The position numbers and the translations under genes are program-made. Of a DNA stretch of 64,000 nt, positions 55,452 through 63,959 are shown piece by piece (the first letter of the stretch is position 1; the number at the start of each line of letters is the position of its first letter). Where the stretch lies: positions 2,728,001-2,792,000 of the forward strand of contig NZ_CP157278.1 in NCBI RefSeq assembly GCF_040026395.1, in the 5' to 3' direction. A model generated the notes under the pieces. The model was not told the DNA's origin. It worked only from the letters and a program-made list of their open reading frames with translations, and searched no databases. The stretch comes from Pedobacter lusitanus. Lineage in GTDB: Bacteria; Bacteroidota; Bacteroidia; Sphingobacteriales; Sphingobacteriaceae.

Positions 55452-56372
55452 ATGATGCAGCATAAATTAAATCTTGTTGGGCTAAGTAAGGAAGCCAGTT
55501 TACAAACCTTAATAGAAAACAGGACAGCTTACACGCTGGAACGTTGTGAACTTAACATTTTTGAAACTTATTCCGAGTCTTATAAGGTTCCGCTGACCTT
55601 TAATGATTTTGTTATAACCAGTATGCTGCGCGGCAAAAAGGTAATGCATCTTTTTGATGAAATAGGATTTGATTATCTCCCCGGAGAAACAGTCATTATC
55701 CCACCTTCGCAAACCATGCAGATAGATTTCCCGGAGGCTTCTGGTCAGACCCCGGCACAATGTATTGCGCTGGCCATAGATAATGACCAGATTAAACAGA
55801 CTATCCGTTACCTGAACGAGTATTTCCCAAAGGCAGCTACCGGACAGCAGTGGTCACTCAACTTTGATGAATATCATTTTTACAATAATGAAGAAATTGC
55901 TTTTTTAATCAATAAAATTATCCGGATCTGTGCAGAAGGATCGAAAGAGAAAGATGTACTCGCCGATCTGACACTAAAAGAATTACTGGTCAGAATTATG
56001 CAAACGCAAAATCTAAAGATCATTGATAAGACTGGTGCAGATATGAACCGCAATCCTTTAGCTTATGTAATTGGCTATATCAAAGCTAACCTGAGTGAAA
56101 AAATCAGTATCAATAGTTTAAGCAGCAAAGCCTGCATGAGTAAAGCTACTTTTTACAGATTATTTAAACGGGAACTTGGAATCAGCCCGAACGACTTTAT
56201 CCTGACAGAAAAAATAAAACGTGCCAAACAGATGCTGGCCAGACCAGGTTCAAAGATCTCTGCAATCAGTTATGACCTGGGCTTCAGTGATGCCAATTAC
56301 TTTATCCGTGTATTTAAGAAACTGGAAGGGATTACACCGGGAAGTTATCAGATGCAGTTTTCAAGATTATAA
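55452..56372 (+). CDS. AraC-family regulator of the aldehyde dehydrogenase operon
   Basis: A 306-residue regulator with a cupin-like effector domain (about 1-190). The C-terminal AraC double HTH shows INSLSSKACMSKATFYRLFKR and KISAISYDLGFSDANYFIRVF. It is divergent from the ALDH/DUF779 operon, 166 bp away, and probably activates it in response to an aldehyde or alcohol. The ATG at 55452 is preferred to 55413 because the promoter at 55384-55415 covers the earlier codon; 55455 is also possible. Confidence 0.85.
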   Translation: MMQHKLNLVGLSKEASLQTLIENRTAYTLERCELNIFETYSESYKVPLTFNDFVITSMLRGKKVMHLFDEIGFDYLPGETVIIPPSQTMQIDFPEASGQTPAQCIALAIDNDQIKQTIRYLNEYFPKAATGQQWSLNFDEYHFYNNEEIAFLINKIIRICAEGSKEKDVLADLTLKELLVRIMQTQNLKIIDKTGADMNRNPLAYVIGYIKANLSEKISINSLSSKACMSKATFYRLFKRELGISPNDFILTEKIKRAKQMLARPGSKISAISYDLGFSDANYFIRVFKKLEGITPGSYQMQFSRL

Positions 56373-56462
56373 ACTATTCAACTAACACTCAGCTATTAAA
56401 AAAACCACCTAACAAAACATCTTTATGCGTGTCAATTAAAAAATAGTTAACAAACAATTCAA

Positions 56463-56470
56463 TACATTTG
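56463..56470 (+). promoter_or_regulatory. -7 element of the outer-membrane protein gene
   Basis: TACATTTG fits TAnnTTTG and ends 33 bp before the ATG at 56504. It rules out the in-frame ATG at 56468. Confidence 0.5.
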
Positions 56471-56503
56471 CGGCGCAAGAAAACAACTCATTTAACGCCG
56501 GCA

Positions 56504-57330
56504 ATGTTACTTTATATTCAAAAAAAAATCTCCAATCAAGTAGTTTCCAGATCTGTCTTCATTTTTCTTTTAACACTTTTCTCTGTATTTTCCTTTATCA
56601 AATCAGCTTCAGCTCAAAAAATAGGGAAATCAATAGATCTAACAAGTTTCTTGATTCGTTAAAAAATCGTCTTGAGATTGGAATTGCTGCTGGTCTTAGT
56701 TTAAATCAGTTTACCCAGGGACAACCGCAAACTGGTTCAAACAGAGGATACACTACAGGAATCTCTGCTAATTACAAATTGGCTAAAGGGATAAGTCTGC
56801 AATTAGAAGTCAACGTATTACAACAAGGCGGCCGGATGATCCGATTTAAAGACGATACCAGAATTGGTTTACCAGAGAGCTTTGAAACTAAAAATGTTAA
56901 AAATAGTTCATATAAACTGAACAGTATCGAGATCCCGCTTTTAATCAATTACACCTTTAAGATCAAACCATTATGGAAGCCTTCTATATATGCGGGAGCA
57001 AGTTATTCCTATACCTACAATGTAAATGAAACCTATCAGAAAACGGGTAACCTGTTACCCGGGGAAGACATCATTGCTACAGTTAGCGGATCTCAGAATG
57101 CCACAAATCTATTCAATGCCTCCAGACTAAACCTGATTGTAGGCGCAAATCTAAAACTGCCGCTGACTTCAAAGTTTTTACTACTCATAGATATGAGATA
57201 CTTAAATGGTGCGACTTCAGCCAGAGATAAATATTCTTATATGGAAAAGGCTGGTTTCGGAACTGATATCAGAACTAATTCTTTCCTGACAAAACTAGGT
57301 ATCATTATGCCACTATCAGGTCTTAAATAA
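56504..57330 (+). pseudogene. Outer-membrane beta-barrel protein with a 1-nt frameshift
   Basis: The first frame gives a signal peptide (MLLYIQKKISN... ending SASAQ) and stops soon after. The -1 frame continues without a gap: KNREINRSNKFLDSLKNRL, LEIGIAAGLSLNQF, then a porin-like barrel to the stop at 57330, with strands such as SIYAGASYSYTYNV and FLLLIDMRYLNGA. The switch lies in a run of six A at 56616-56621; seven A would restore one ORF. This may be a disrupted gene, slippage in the A tract or a sequence error. The barrel resembles PorT-family proteins. A lipoprotein gene follows 50 bp later. Confidence 0.75.
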
Positions 57331-57380
57331 AGATCTATTCAATTATAAAATCAAAATTTACTTAAATAAAAAAGCGTAAT

Positions 57381-58805
57381 ATGAAGTCAAAACTTACTAT
57401 TCTAATGGCTATGGCGTTCACTATCTTTATTGCAAGCTGCAGCAAAGATAAGTTTAACGAGAATGATGCCATCAATGCACAAAAAGATCTGCTGAATTTA
57501 AAATATCAGCATGAACTTGACCTGGAGACTCTGAAACAAAAAGGTGCAACTGCTATGCAGCAATTAATGAATACAGCAGTACTTGAACAATTAAAACTTA
57601 ATGACAGTTTAGCTACTAAAAAGGCTATTGCGGAAAAGAAACAAGATTATAGTGTAACTGTTGTTGATGTTTATACCAATGCACCAATAGCAGGAGCTGA
57701 TGTTACAGTGTCTTCAGAAGGAAAAATATATACCGCAAAAACAGGTACGGATGGAATAGTTATATTTTCATCTTTGTATTTATACCCGACAAGTACCTTC
57801 ATGATTTCGAAAACAGGTTATGCCGCAACACAAATTCTGCAAAGAAACATTCTTCAGGGAGCAGCAAGATTGTGGAATACTTCAGACTTATCAAATGAAA
57901 TTTCAGGCACACTGTATATAGATACAGATTTAACTAACCAGAGCGCGGAAAAAGTAGGCGCCAATGTTTTAGTTACTGCTTCTTCAACTATTCAGGGAGG
58001 AACTGCAGGATCATATACAGTATACTTTCCAACATATACTACCGCTAATGGTAATTATACTATAAAAGTCCCTCCTACACCAGCCGGATATAATCTTTCA
58101 TTTGAGCAAATTGCTGCTGATCAAAAACTTTATGTAAATGCAACTGAAGATGACGCAGTTCCATCTTTTCCAAGCAGCTTACCAAGAATCACTACACTAA
58201 AAACCTATTTTAATGTAAACTCTTTTAATGCAACGGTACCAAGTGCATATAACTATTATTATTTTAAGGTTGCACCAGATAAAAATGGAAAGATTTTTTA
58301 CGCTCCAGGCTTTAATAACTATAGTAACTACTATAATAATGTTTATTTATCAAATACTGGTAACCAATTTCAACTGGAAAGAATTAACTCCAATAACTAT
58401 TATGGATATGATCCTGGCTTATTTAACTATGAACCAAACACTAAAATTGATGTTGAATTAGTTGATGTAACCGGAACTATTATGCAATCAGCACCAAAAC
58501 TAGTTGCAACTGTCGGACCAAATGGAAAAATAACAATGGTAAATTCTACAGAAGGCGGATACGGTTATTTTCAGCTTAAAAGAGATAATACAGGAAATTT
58601 AGTCCCGGATGCTAAAGGAGTATTTTTAAAAGCGATTCTAAATGATCCCTATTCAAACACCTACACTCTGAATTTCTCCAGTAACCTGAACATAACTACA
58701 AACAGACAGGTAAGTAATACTTCACTTGTAATGAATAAAGGAGAGAAAAAAGTAGTCAACTTCTACTATGGCTCGGGAGAGAGCAGAGTAAAACAAGTTT
58801 ATTAA
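57381..58805 (+). CDS. Lipoprotein with coiled coil and Ig-like/regulatory domain
   Basis: A 474-residue lipoprotein (signal peptide ending FIASC, lipidated Cys about residue 20). A short coiled-coil region follows (about 30-90, Leu/Lys/Gln-rich). A carboxypeptidase-regulatory-like beta-sandwich lies at about 92-150 (VVDVYTNAPIAGADVTVSSE). The rest is Asn/Tyr/Thr-rich and without a known domain. It probably sits on the cell surface and could work with the barrel protein encoded just upstream. A 60-bp palindrome follows. Confidence 0.8.
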   Translation: MKSKLTILMAMAFTIFIASCSKDKFNENDAINAQKDLLNLKYQHELDLETLKQKGATAMQQLMNTAVLEQLKLNDSLATKKAIAEKKQDYSVTVVDVYTNAPIAGADVTVSSEGKIYTAKTGTDGIVIFSSLYLYPTSTFMISKTGYAATQILQRNILQGAARLWNTSDLSNEISGTLYIDTDLTNQSAEKVGANVLVTASSTIQGGTAGSYTVYFPTYTTANGNYTIKVPPTPAGYNLSFEQIAADQKLYVNATEDDAVPSFPSSLPRITTLKTYFNVNSFNATVPSAYNYYYFKVAPDKNGKIFYAPGFNNYSNYYNNVYLSNTGNQFQLERINSNNYYGYDPGLFNYEPNTKIDVELVDVTGTIMQSAPKLVATVGPNGKITMVNSTEGGYGYFQLKRDNTGNLVPDAKGVFLKAILNDPYSNTYTLNFSSNLNITTNRQVSNTSLVMNKGEKKVVNFYYGSGESRVKQVY

Positions 58806-58820
58806 TTTCTTCACCTGGCA

Positions 58821-58880
58821 CTTATCATCATAAAAAAGCCATCACATTATATAATGTGATGGCTTTTTTATGATGATAAG
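58821..58880. terminator. Perfect 60-bp palindrome, terminator
   Basis: 30 bases (58821-58850) are followed directly by their exact reverse complement (58851-58880), with no spacer. The inner part contains AAAAAAGCC / GGCTTTTTT, so RNA from either strand can form an intrinsic terminator. Confidence 0.95.
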
Positions 58881-58993
58881 GTTTTCTACAGATCTAAACA
58901 AAACGAATCAGGTGACCAGGTTGTGGAACATGGACAAAATTTCCAACTTTGCTCCTTATCAATCGAATTCTTTCTGAAAAATGTCTTTAAAAC

Positions 58994-59023
58994 AAAAAAG
59001 CCTCAGATTTCTCTGAAGCTTTT
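58994..59023 (-). terminator. Terminator of tRNA-Phe (second copy)
   Basis: GCTTCAGA / TCTGAGGC on the minus strand with a GAAA loop and one G-U pair, followed by a T run. It is a copy of the terminator of the first tRNA-Phe. Confidence 0.85.
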
Positions 59024-59031
59024 AGAAGAAG

Positions 59032-59104
59032 TGGTGTGGGCCGGGATCGAACCGGCGACACAAGGATTTTCAATCCTTTGCTCTACCGACTGAGCTACCG
59101 CACC
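59032..59104 (-). tRNA. tRNA-Phe (GAA), second copy
   Basis: Identical over all 73 nt to the gene at 53203-53275, including the C5/A68 acceptor mismatch. Its promoter and terminator are related copies; its leader has diverged in sequence but keeps two hairpins. Confidence 0.97.
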
Positions 59105-59148
59105 ATCTTATTTAAACATGTTGACCATGTTCCCCTCGGTTGGGAGTG

Positions 59149-59178
59149 CAAATGTAGTTTCTTTTTTTGAATTGCAAA
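59149..59178 (-). promoter_or_regulatory. Promoter of tRNA-Phe (second copy)
   Basis: TTTG (59178-59175), 18 bp, TACATTTG (59156-59149) on the minus strand, the same as the first copy. Confidence 0.75.
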
Positions 59179-59229
59179 ACTTTTTTTGAAAAAAGTCAAA
59201 AAAGCTTCCGTATTTATTTAAAACGGCTC

Positions 59230-59237
59230 TAAATTTG
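59230..59237 (+). promoter_or_regulatory. -7 element upstream of the Fe-S oxidoreductase operon
   Basis: TAAATTTG fits TAnnTTTG, about 78 bp before the ATG. -33 box unclear. Confidence 0.4.
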
Positions 59238-59314
59238 AAATAATTATGCAAGCATAGTATTTATTTACTGCTAATTATTTTAACTTAGCATGACTGTAAA
59301 AGATTAACCAAATA

Positions 59315-60610
59315 ATGATTTCACAAATTCTATTTATAGCAATCACCTTAGCGGCTATCGCTTTATTCAGCTTCAATCTGAAAAAGGTGATCCGTAACAT
59401 CAAAATTGGCAAGGCGGCAGACCGCACTGATCAACCTCAAAAAAGATTGATGACCATGATCCGGGTTGCCTTTGGGCAAAGCAAGATGGTGGTACGTCCA
59501 ATTCCTGCTGCACTGCATTTTGTAGTCTATATTGGTTTTGTCATCATCAATATTGAGGTGCTCGAAATAATGATTGATGGAATATTCGGTACTCACCGTG
59601 TTTTTGGTGGTTTGGGTAGCCTTTACAATTTCCTGATTGGTTCATTTGAAATCCTGGCATTAGGTGTATGGGTTGGTTGTGCTATTTTCCTGATCAGAAG
59701 AAATATTTTAAAACTAAAAAGATTAAATAGCCCTGAACTGAAAGGCTGGCCAAAATCTGATGCAAATTATATCCTGATTACAGAAATTCTGTTGATGACA
59801 GCTTTTCTTATCATGAACGCAGCAGATGCTAAATTACAGGCATTAGGTGCTCATCATTATATCACAGCTGGTTCTTTCCCGGTAAGTCAATTCCTGCAGA
59901 ACTTATTACCAGCAAGTGAAGGCAGCCTAATCGCAATAGAAAGAGGCTGTTGGTGGTTTCACATCTTGGGTATTCTGGCTTTCCTTAATTATCTTCCATA
60001 TTCTAAACATTTTCACATCTTATTTGCCTTTCCAAATACTTACTTTTCCAACCTGGAACCGAAGGGTGAATTCAGTAATATGCAAAGTGTAACTAATGAA
60101 GTTAAAGCTATGCTTGATCCATCATTTACTCCACCAGAAGCAGAAGCAGGCAGGTTCGGTGCCAAGGACGTAAATGATTTATCATGGATCAATCTGATGA
60201 ATGCTTATACCTGTACAGAATGCGGACGCTGTACATCAGTATGTCCTGCAAATATTACTGGTAAATTGTTATCCCCCCGTAAAATCATGATGGATACGCG
60301 TGACCGCATGGAAGAGGTAGGTAAAAACATTGATAAAACCGGGTCAGGATTTGATGATGGAAAATCCCTGATTGACAATTATATCACCAGAGAAGAAATA
60401 TGGGCTTGCACCAGTTGTAATGCCTGTGTCCAGGCCTGTCCTATCAATATAGACCCGCTTGCAATTATTACTGATCTGAGAAGATATGCCGTGATGGAAG
60501 AATCACAGGCACCGTCCAGCATCAATGCAATGTTAGGAAACATTGAAAACAACGGTGCCCCTTGGAAATATTCTCCTGCAGACCGTTTGAACTGGGCTAA
60601 AGAAAACTAA
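59315..60610 (+). CDS. Membrane (Fe-S) oxidoreductase subunit, HdrC/NarI-like fusion
   Basis: A 431-residue protein. The N-terminal half has about five membrane helices, with a His-containing segment typical of cytochrome b-like NarI domains. The C-terminal half has two 4Fe-4S clusters, CTECGRCTSVCP and CTSCNACVQACP (about 305-380). The next gene encodes a CCG-domain partner. Together they look like a quinone-linked heterodisulfide-reductase-type electron-transfer complex of Bacteroidota. Its donor and acceptor are unknown. Confidence 0.88.
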   Translation: MISQILFIAITLAAIALFSFNLKKVIRNIKIGKAADRTDQPQKRLMTMIRVAFGQSKMVVRPIPAALHFVVYIGFVIINIEVLEIMIDGIFGTHRVFGGLGSLYNFLIGSFEILALGVWVGCAIFLIRRNILKLKRLNSPELKGWPKSDANYILITEILLMTAFLIMNAADAKLQALGAHHYITAGSFPVSQFLQNLLPASEGSLIAIERGCWWFHILGILAFLNYLPYSKHFHILFAFPNTYFSNLEPKGEFSNMQSVTNEVKAMLDPSFTPPEAEAGRFGAKDVNDLSWINLMNAYTCTECGRCTSVCPANITGKLLSPRKIMMDTRDRMEEVGKNIDKTGSGFDDGKSLIDNYITREEIWACTSCNACVQACPINIDPLAIITDLRRYAVMEESQAPSSINAMLGNIENNGAPWKYSPADRLNWAKEN

Positions 60611-60636
60611 TTTTAATCTATTACTCAAGCTGAATA

Positions 60637-61437
60637 ATGAGCGAGAAACTAAATATAGAAGTGCCTACGATGGCAGAAATGATTGCCAGGGGCGAAGAAC
60701 CTGAAATCTTATTCTGGGTAGGCTGTGCTGGTAGTTATGATGAACGCGCACAAAAAATAACACGTGATATCTGTAAAATTCTTCACCATGTGGGTATTAA
60801 ATATGCCGTATTGGGTACTGAAGAAAGCTGTACAGGTGATCCTGCAAAAAGGGCTGGAAATGAGTTTCTATTTCAGATGCAGGCCATGACCAATATCGAA
60901 GTACTGAATGGCTATAACATAAAAAAAATTGTAACGGGCTGTCCGCATTGTTTCAATACAATCAAAAACGAATACCCTGGTCTGGGTGGTAGCTACGACG
61001 TTATTCACCATACTCAGTTAATTCAGGATCTGATCAGTGAAGGTAAACTAAAAGCTGAAGGAGGCGAGAGCTTCAAAGGTAAAAAAATCACTTATCATGA
61101 TCCTTGCTATTTAGGCCGCGGTAATGGTGTATATGAAGCTCCCAGAAAAGCTCTGGAAGTTTTAGACGCACAATTGGTTGAAATGAAACGCTGTAAATCT
61201 AATGGTCTTTGCTGTGGTGCCGGTGGTGCACAAATGTTCAAAGAACCAGAAAAAGGTAACAAAGACATTAATATTGAAAGGATTGAAGAAGCCCTGGAAA
61301 CCAATCCTGGTATTATTGCTGCCGGCTGTCCTTTCTGTATGACCATGTTAAGTGACGGTGTTAAAATGAAAGAGCAAAATGAAAATGTTCAGGTATTGGA
61401 TATAGCAGAAATTACAGTAAGAGCAAATGGGTTGTAA
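60637..61437 (+). CDS. CCG-domain (Fe-S) oxidoreductase subunit, HdrB/LldE-like
   Basis: A 266-residue protein with two Cys-rich CCG-type modules: FWVGCAGSYDERA and GCPHCFNTIKNEYPG in the first half, then HDPCYLGRGN, GLCCGAGGAQMF and GCPFCMTML in the second. Such modules bind non-cubane or 4Fe-4S clusters in HdrB, GlpC and LutA. It lies 26 bp after its membrane partner and overlaps the next gene by 11 bp. Confidence 0.9.
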   Translation: MSEKLNIEVPTMAEMIARGEEPEILFWVGCAGSYDERAQKITRDICKILHHVGIKYAVLGTEESCTGDPAKRAGNEFLFQMQAMTNIEVLNGYNIKKIVTGCPHCFNTIKNEYPGLGGSYDVIHHTQLIQDLISEGKLKAEGGESFKGKKITYHDPCYLGRGNGVYEAPRKALEVLDAQLVEMKRCKSNGLCCGAGGAQMFKEPEKGNKDINIERIEEALETNPGIIAAGCPFCMTMLSDGVKMKEQNENVQVLDIAEITVRANGL

Positions 61438-62266
61438 CCCTCTTTTTATTACTTCCTTAAATTCGGGCAGTAACGGTAACTGTTATTATGTAGGTAACGA
61501 GCAGGAAGCCGTGCTTATTGATGCCGGGATATCCTGCAGGGAAACAGAAAAAAGAATGCTGCGTCTTGGCCTGTCTATGGGTAAGGTTAAAGCTATTTTT
61601 ATTTCTCACGAACATGGTGATCATATTCGTGGCTTGACCGTGATGGCTAAAAAATATCGCATTCCGGTTTATATTACTCCCGGAACTATTGGTAACAGCA
61701 GACTTGAATTGCCGGAAGAACTGATCAATTCTTTCAGCAGTCACCAGATAATAGCAATTGGTGCATTACAAATCACCTGCTTCCCAAAAATCCATGATGC
61801 AGCAGAGCCACATAGTTTTATGGTTTCTTATAAAGATACCAAAGTAGGTGTTTTTACAGATCTTGGTGCAGTATGTGAACAGTTGACTTTTCACTTCAAA
61901 CAATGTGATGCGGCATTTTTAGAAACAAACTATGATGAAGAGCTGTTACATAACGGGAATTATCCTTATTATCTAAAAAAAAGGATTAGTGATGGTTTTG
62001 GTCACTTAAGTAATAAACAAGCTTTAGATCTGTTTATTACCTCCCGGCCGCTTAATCTGACACATTTATTACTCTCTCACTTATCGAAAGATAATAACAA
62101 TCCTGCTCTGGTAGAAACTATGTTTAAAGAGCATGCACAAAATACGATGATCATAGTAGCTTCACGTGATATGGAAACACCAGTATTTACTATCGGCGGA
62201 GCTTCAGGTTCATCTGCTGAAATTTTTCCATCAGCTGATTCAGCTCCTCAGCCTCAATATTCTTAA
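61427..62266 (+). CDS. MBL-fold metallo-hydrolase (YycJ/WalJ-like)
   Basis: A 279-residue metallo-beta-lactamase-fold protein. The metal-binding motif is SHEHGDHIRGL, followed by later His and Asp ligands (KIHDAAEPH, VFTDLGAV, LLSHLSKDNNNP). YycJ-type proteins are predicted exonucleases/phosphodiesterases. It overlaps the preceding gene by 11 bp. The last 25 residues or so (GGASGSSAEIFPSADSAP and on) look unlike the family and are encoded antisense to the C terminus of the next gene, so the original stop was probably lost. Confidence 0.9.
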   Translation: MGCNPLFITSLNSGSNGNCYYVGNEQEAVLIDAGISCRETEKRMLRLGLSMGKVKAIFISHEHGDHIRGLTVMAKKYRIPVYITPGTIGNSRLELPEELINSFSSHQIIAIGALQITCFPKIHDAAEPHSFMVSYKDTKVGVFTDLGAVCEQLTFHFKQCDAAFLETNYDEELLHNGNYPYYLKKRISDGFGHLSNKQALDLFITSRPLNLTHLLLSHLSKDNNNPALVETMFKEHAQNTMIIVASRDMETPVFTIGGASGSSAEIFPSADSAPQPQYS

Positions 62267-62666
62267 GTGGTATGGCCATAAAAGTGGCCATACTATCAAT
62301 ATCTCCCTCCCTGCCACCATTATAAGTCTGTACAATAACATCCTCCCCTTTTGTTCGTAATATTAATGTTCCAGATTGCAAGGTCCCACTATAGTCTATA
62401 TCCTTGTATTTTAGAAAGTTAAAAGAGAAATACTCTATCTTTCCATTGCTTAAGAAACACTTGTAGCGACAAAATCCGGTGTTGGTAACATGTAACTCGT
62501 ATTTCTTTATAAGTCCTCCTTTTGCCTCTGCATTATAATGATCATACAATTTTTGCTGCACATAAATAGCTTCCTCCTCAGTTGGCCCATAAGCTGAAAA
62601 AGAAAGAAAAACGGCACATAACAGGGTATATGCAGCTATTTTTAAGAGGAATGTAAACTTTTTCAT
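62190..62666 (-). CDS. Exported protein of unknown function
   Basis: A 158-residue protein with a signal peptide (about 1-25, ending SFSAYG). It has a mixed alpha/beta pattern and no recognised domain. It converges with the MBL gene and shares 77 bp with it on opposite strands, so the C-terminal residues of both proteins are encoded by the same DNA. Function unknown. Confidence 0.7.
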   Translation of the reverse strand: MKKFTFLLKIAAYTLLCAVFLSFSAYGPTEEEAIYVQQKLYDHYNAEAKGGLIKKYELHVTNTGFCRYKCFLSNGKIEYFSFNFLKYKDIDYSGTLQSGTLILRTKGEDVIVQTYNGGREGDIDSMATFMAIPLKNIEAEELNQLMEKFQQMNLKLRR

Positions 62667-62705
62667 CTCAATTGCTATTTGGGTATATCAATTTAAATAA
62701 AATGT

Positions 62706-62713
62706 TAAATTTG
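62706..62713 (+). promoter_or_regulatory. -7 element directly before a start codon
   Basis: TAAATTTG fits TAnnTTTG and lies 4 bp before the ATG at 62718. If used, the mRNA would be leaderless. A TTTG lies 24 bp upstream, a little further than usual. Confidence 0.4.
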
Positions 62714-62717
62714 TTAT

Positions 62718-63197
62718 ATGAGTTTTTCTCCACAATCAAAAGTTTGGATCTATCAGAGCGATCGTGAATTCAGTGACCAGGAGGTTAGTGCAATTCAGCA
62801 ACAATTAGACGGTTTCACTACGCAATGGAAAGCCCATGGCCATCAGTTGCAGGCAAAAGCAGAAATCAGGTATAATTATTTTATTATTTTCACCGTAGAT
62901 GAGTCTACTGCAGGTGCTACAGGCTGTTCTATTGATGCCTCAGTACGGGTAATTAAAGGAATTGAAAGCCAATATGGAGCCGACCTCTTTAACCGGTTCA
63001 ATATGGCCTATAAAGTTGATGGGAAAGTAAACGTAGTAAATAAAGAAGACTTCGAAACACTGATCAGCATTAAAAATATAACGCCGGATTCTATTGTTTT
63101 CAACAATATGGTTCAAACTCTGGAAGATTTTCAGACTAAGTGGGAAGTTCCTTTCAAAGATAGCTGGCATAATAAGGTCTTCGCAGATTTACTTTAA
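62718..63197 (+). CDS. Conserved Bacteroidota protein (often labelled ABC transporter ATPase)
   Basis: A 159-residue soluble protein. It has alternating helices and strands (VWIYQSDREFSDQEVSAIQQ, FIIFTVDESTAGATGCSID and following) but no Walker A or other ATP-binding motif, so the ATPase label sometimes used for relatives is not supported by sequence. The conserved T-x-G-C-S-I-D motif (about 72-79) could be functional. It lies between the exported protein and mtgA; function unknown. Confidence 0.75.
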   Translation: MSFSPQSKVWIYQSDREFSDQEVSAIQQQLDGFTTQWKAHGHQLQAKAEIRYNYFIIFTVDESTAGATGCSIDASVRVIKGIESQYGADLFNRFNMAYKVDGKVNVVNKEDFETLISIKNITPDSIVFNNMVQTLEDFQTKWEVPFKDSWHNKVFADLL

Positions 63198-63212
63198 TCT
63201 GCGGAAACCTGA

Positions 63213-63947
63213 TCAATCTTTAATAAATTTTAATGGCCCGAGATTTCTGATGTTTCTCATAATCAGATACTGTCTATGCCTGATATATAAGGTAGGGTGT
63301 GAAGGTGTCCAGCGTAAAGGATTAGGGAAACAGGCTACAATCAGTGCTGCCTCAGATCTGTTCAGCTTCCTGCATGACTTACCATAATAACTCTGTGAAG
63401 CAGCTTCGGCACCGTAAATACCATCTCCCATTTCTATTACATTAAGATAGACTTCTAATATCCGCTGTTTACTCCACAACATCTCGATAAGGATAGTAAA
63501 ATAAGCCTCAAAGCCTTTGCGTATCCAGGATCTACCCGGCCATAGAAAAACGTTCTTGGCCGTTTGTTGTGAAATAGTACTTCCACCTTTAATTTTCGTA
63601 CTATCTTCTTTATTTGCACTGTATGCCCTGCCAATTGCTTTCATATCAAAGCCCCAGTGGTGAATAAATTTCTGATCTTCACCGGCAATGGCAGCACGCT
63701 TAATCTGATCAGACATTTCACTGAGCTTTACCCAGTCTTTTTCTGTTTTGAACGTCTTTCCATCAGATTTACGTTCTATATTACGCAAGATCATTAATGA
63801 AGTAAAAGGAGGATTAATGAAGCGGTATGCCAGAACCCATAAGATGGTGCTCAGGAAAAACCATAATATACATTTCCCAATTAATATCGGTAAATTCCTG
63901 AAATCAAATCGTCTTGATTTACTGTTTTTGCTACGTTTTCTAGCCAT
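63213..63947 (-). CDS. mtgA: Monofunctional peptidoglycan transglycosylase
   Basis: A 244-residue GT51 enzyme that polymerises lipid II. It has one N-terminal membrane helix (about 18-40) after a basic start. The GT51 motifs AAIAGEDQKFIHHWGFD (with the catalytic Glu), KGGSTISQQTAKNVFL and LEVYLNVIEMGDGIYGAEAA are visible. Length is typical. A TACCTTTG element ends 5 bp before the ATG at 63947, which could imply a leaderless mRNA or a start further in. Confidence 0.95.
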   Translation of the reverse strand: MARKRSKNSKSRRFDFRNLPILIGKCILWFFLSTILWVLAYRFINPPFTSLMILRNIERKSDGKTFKTEKDWVKLSEMSDQIKRAAIAGEDQKFIHHWGFDMKAIGRAYSANKEDSTKIKGGSTISQQTAKNVFLWPGRSWIRKGFEAYFTILIEMLWSKQRILEVYLNVIEMGDGIYGAEAASQSYYGKSCRKLNRSEAALIVACFPNPLRWTPSHPTLYIRHRQYLIMRNIRNLGPLKFIKD

Positions 63948-63951
63948 CGCC

Positions 63952-63959
63952 CAAAGGTA
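63952..63959 (-). promoter_or_regulatory. -7 element directly before mtgA
   Basis: TACCTTTG on the minus strand fits TAnnTTTG and ends 4 bp before the mtgA ATG. No -33 TTTG at the right spacing is visible. Confidence 0.35.

Noticed and set aside
53203..59104. Integrated mobile element bounded by tRNA-Phe copies
   Set aside because: No integrase, transposase or phage gene lies between them and both tRNAs are complete, so only a duplication or old insertion can be stated.
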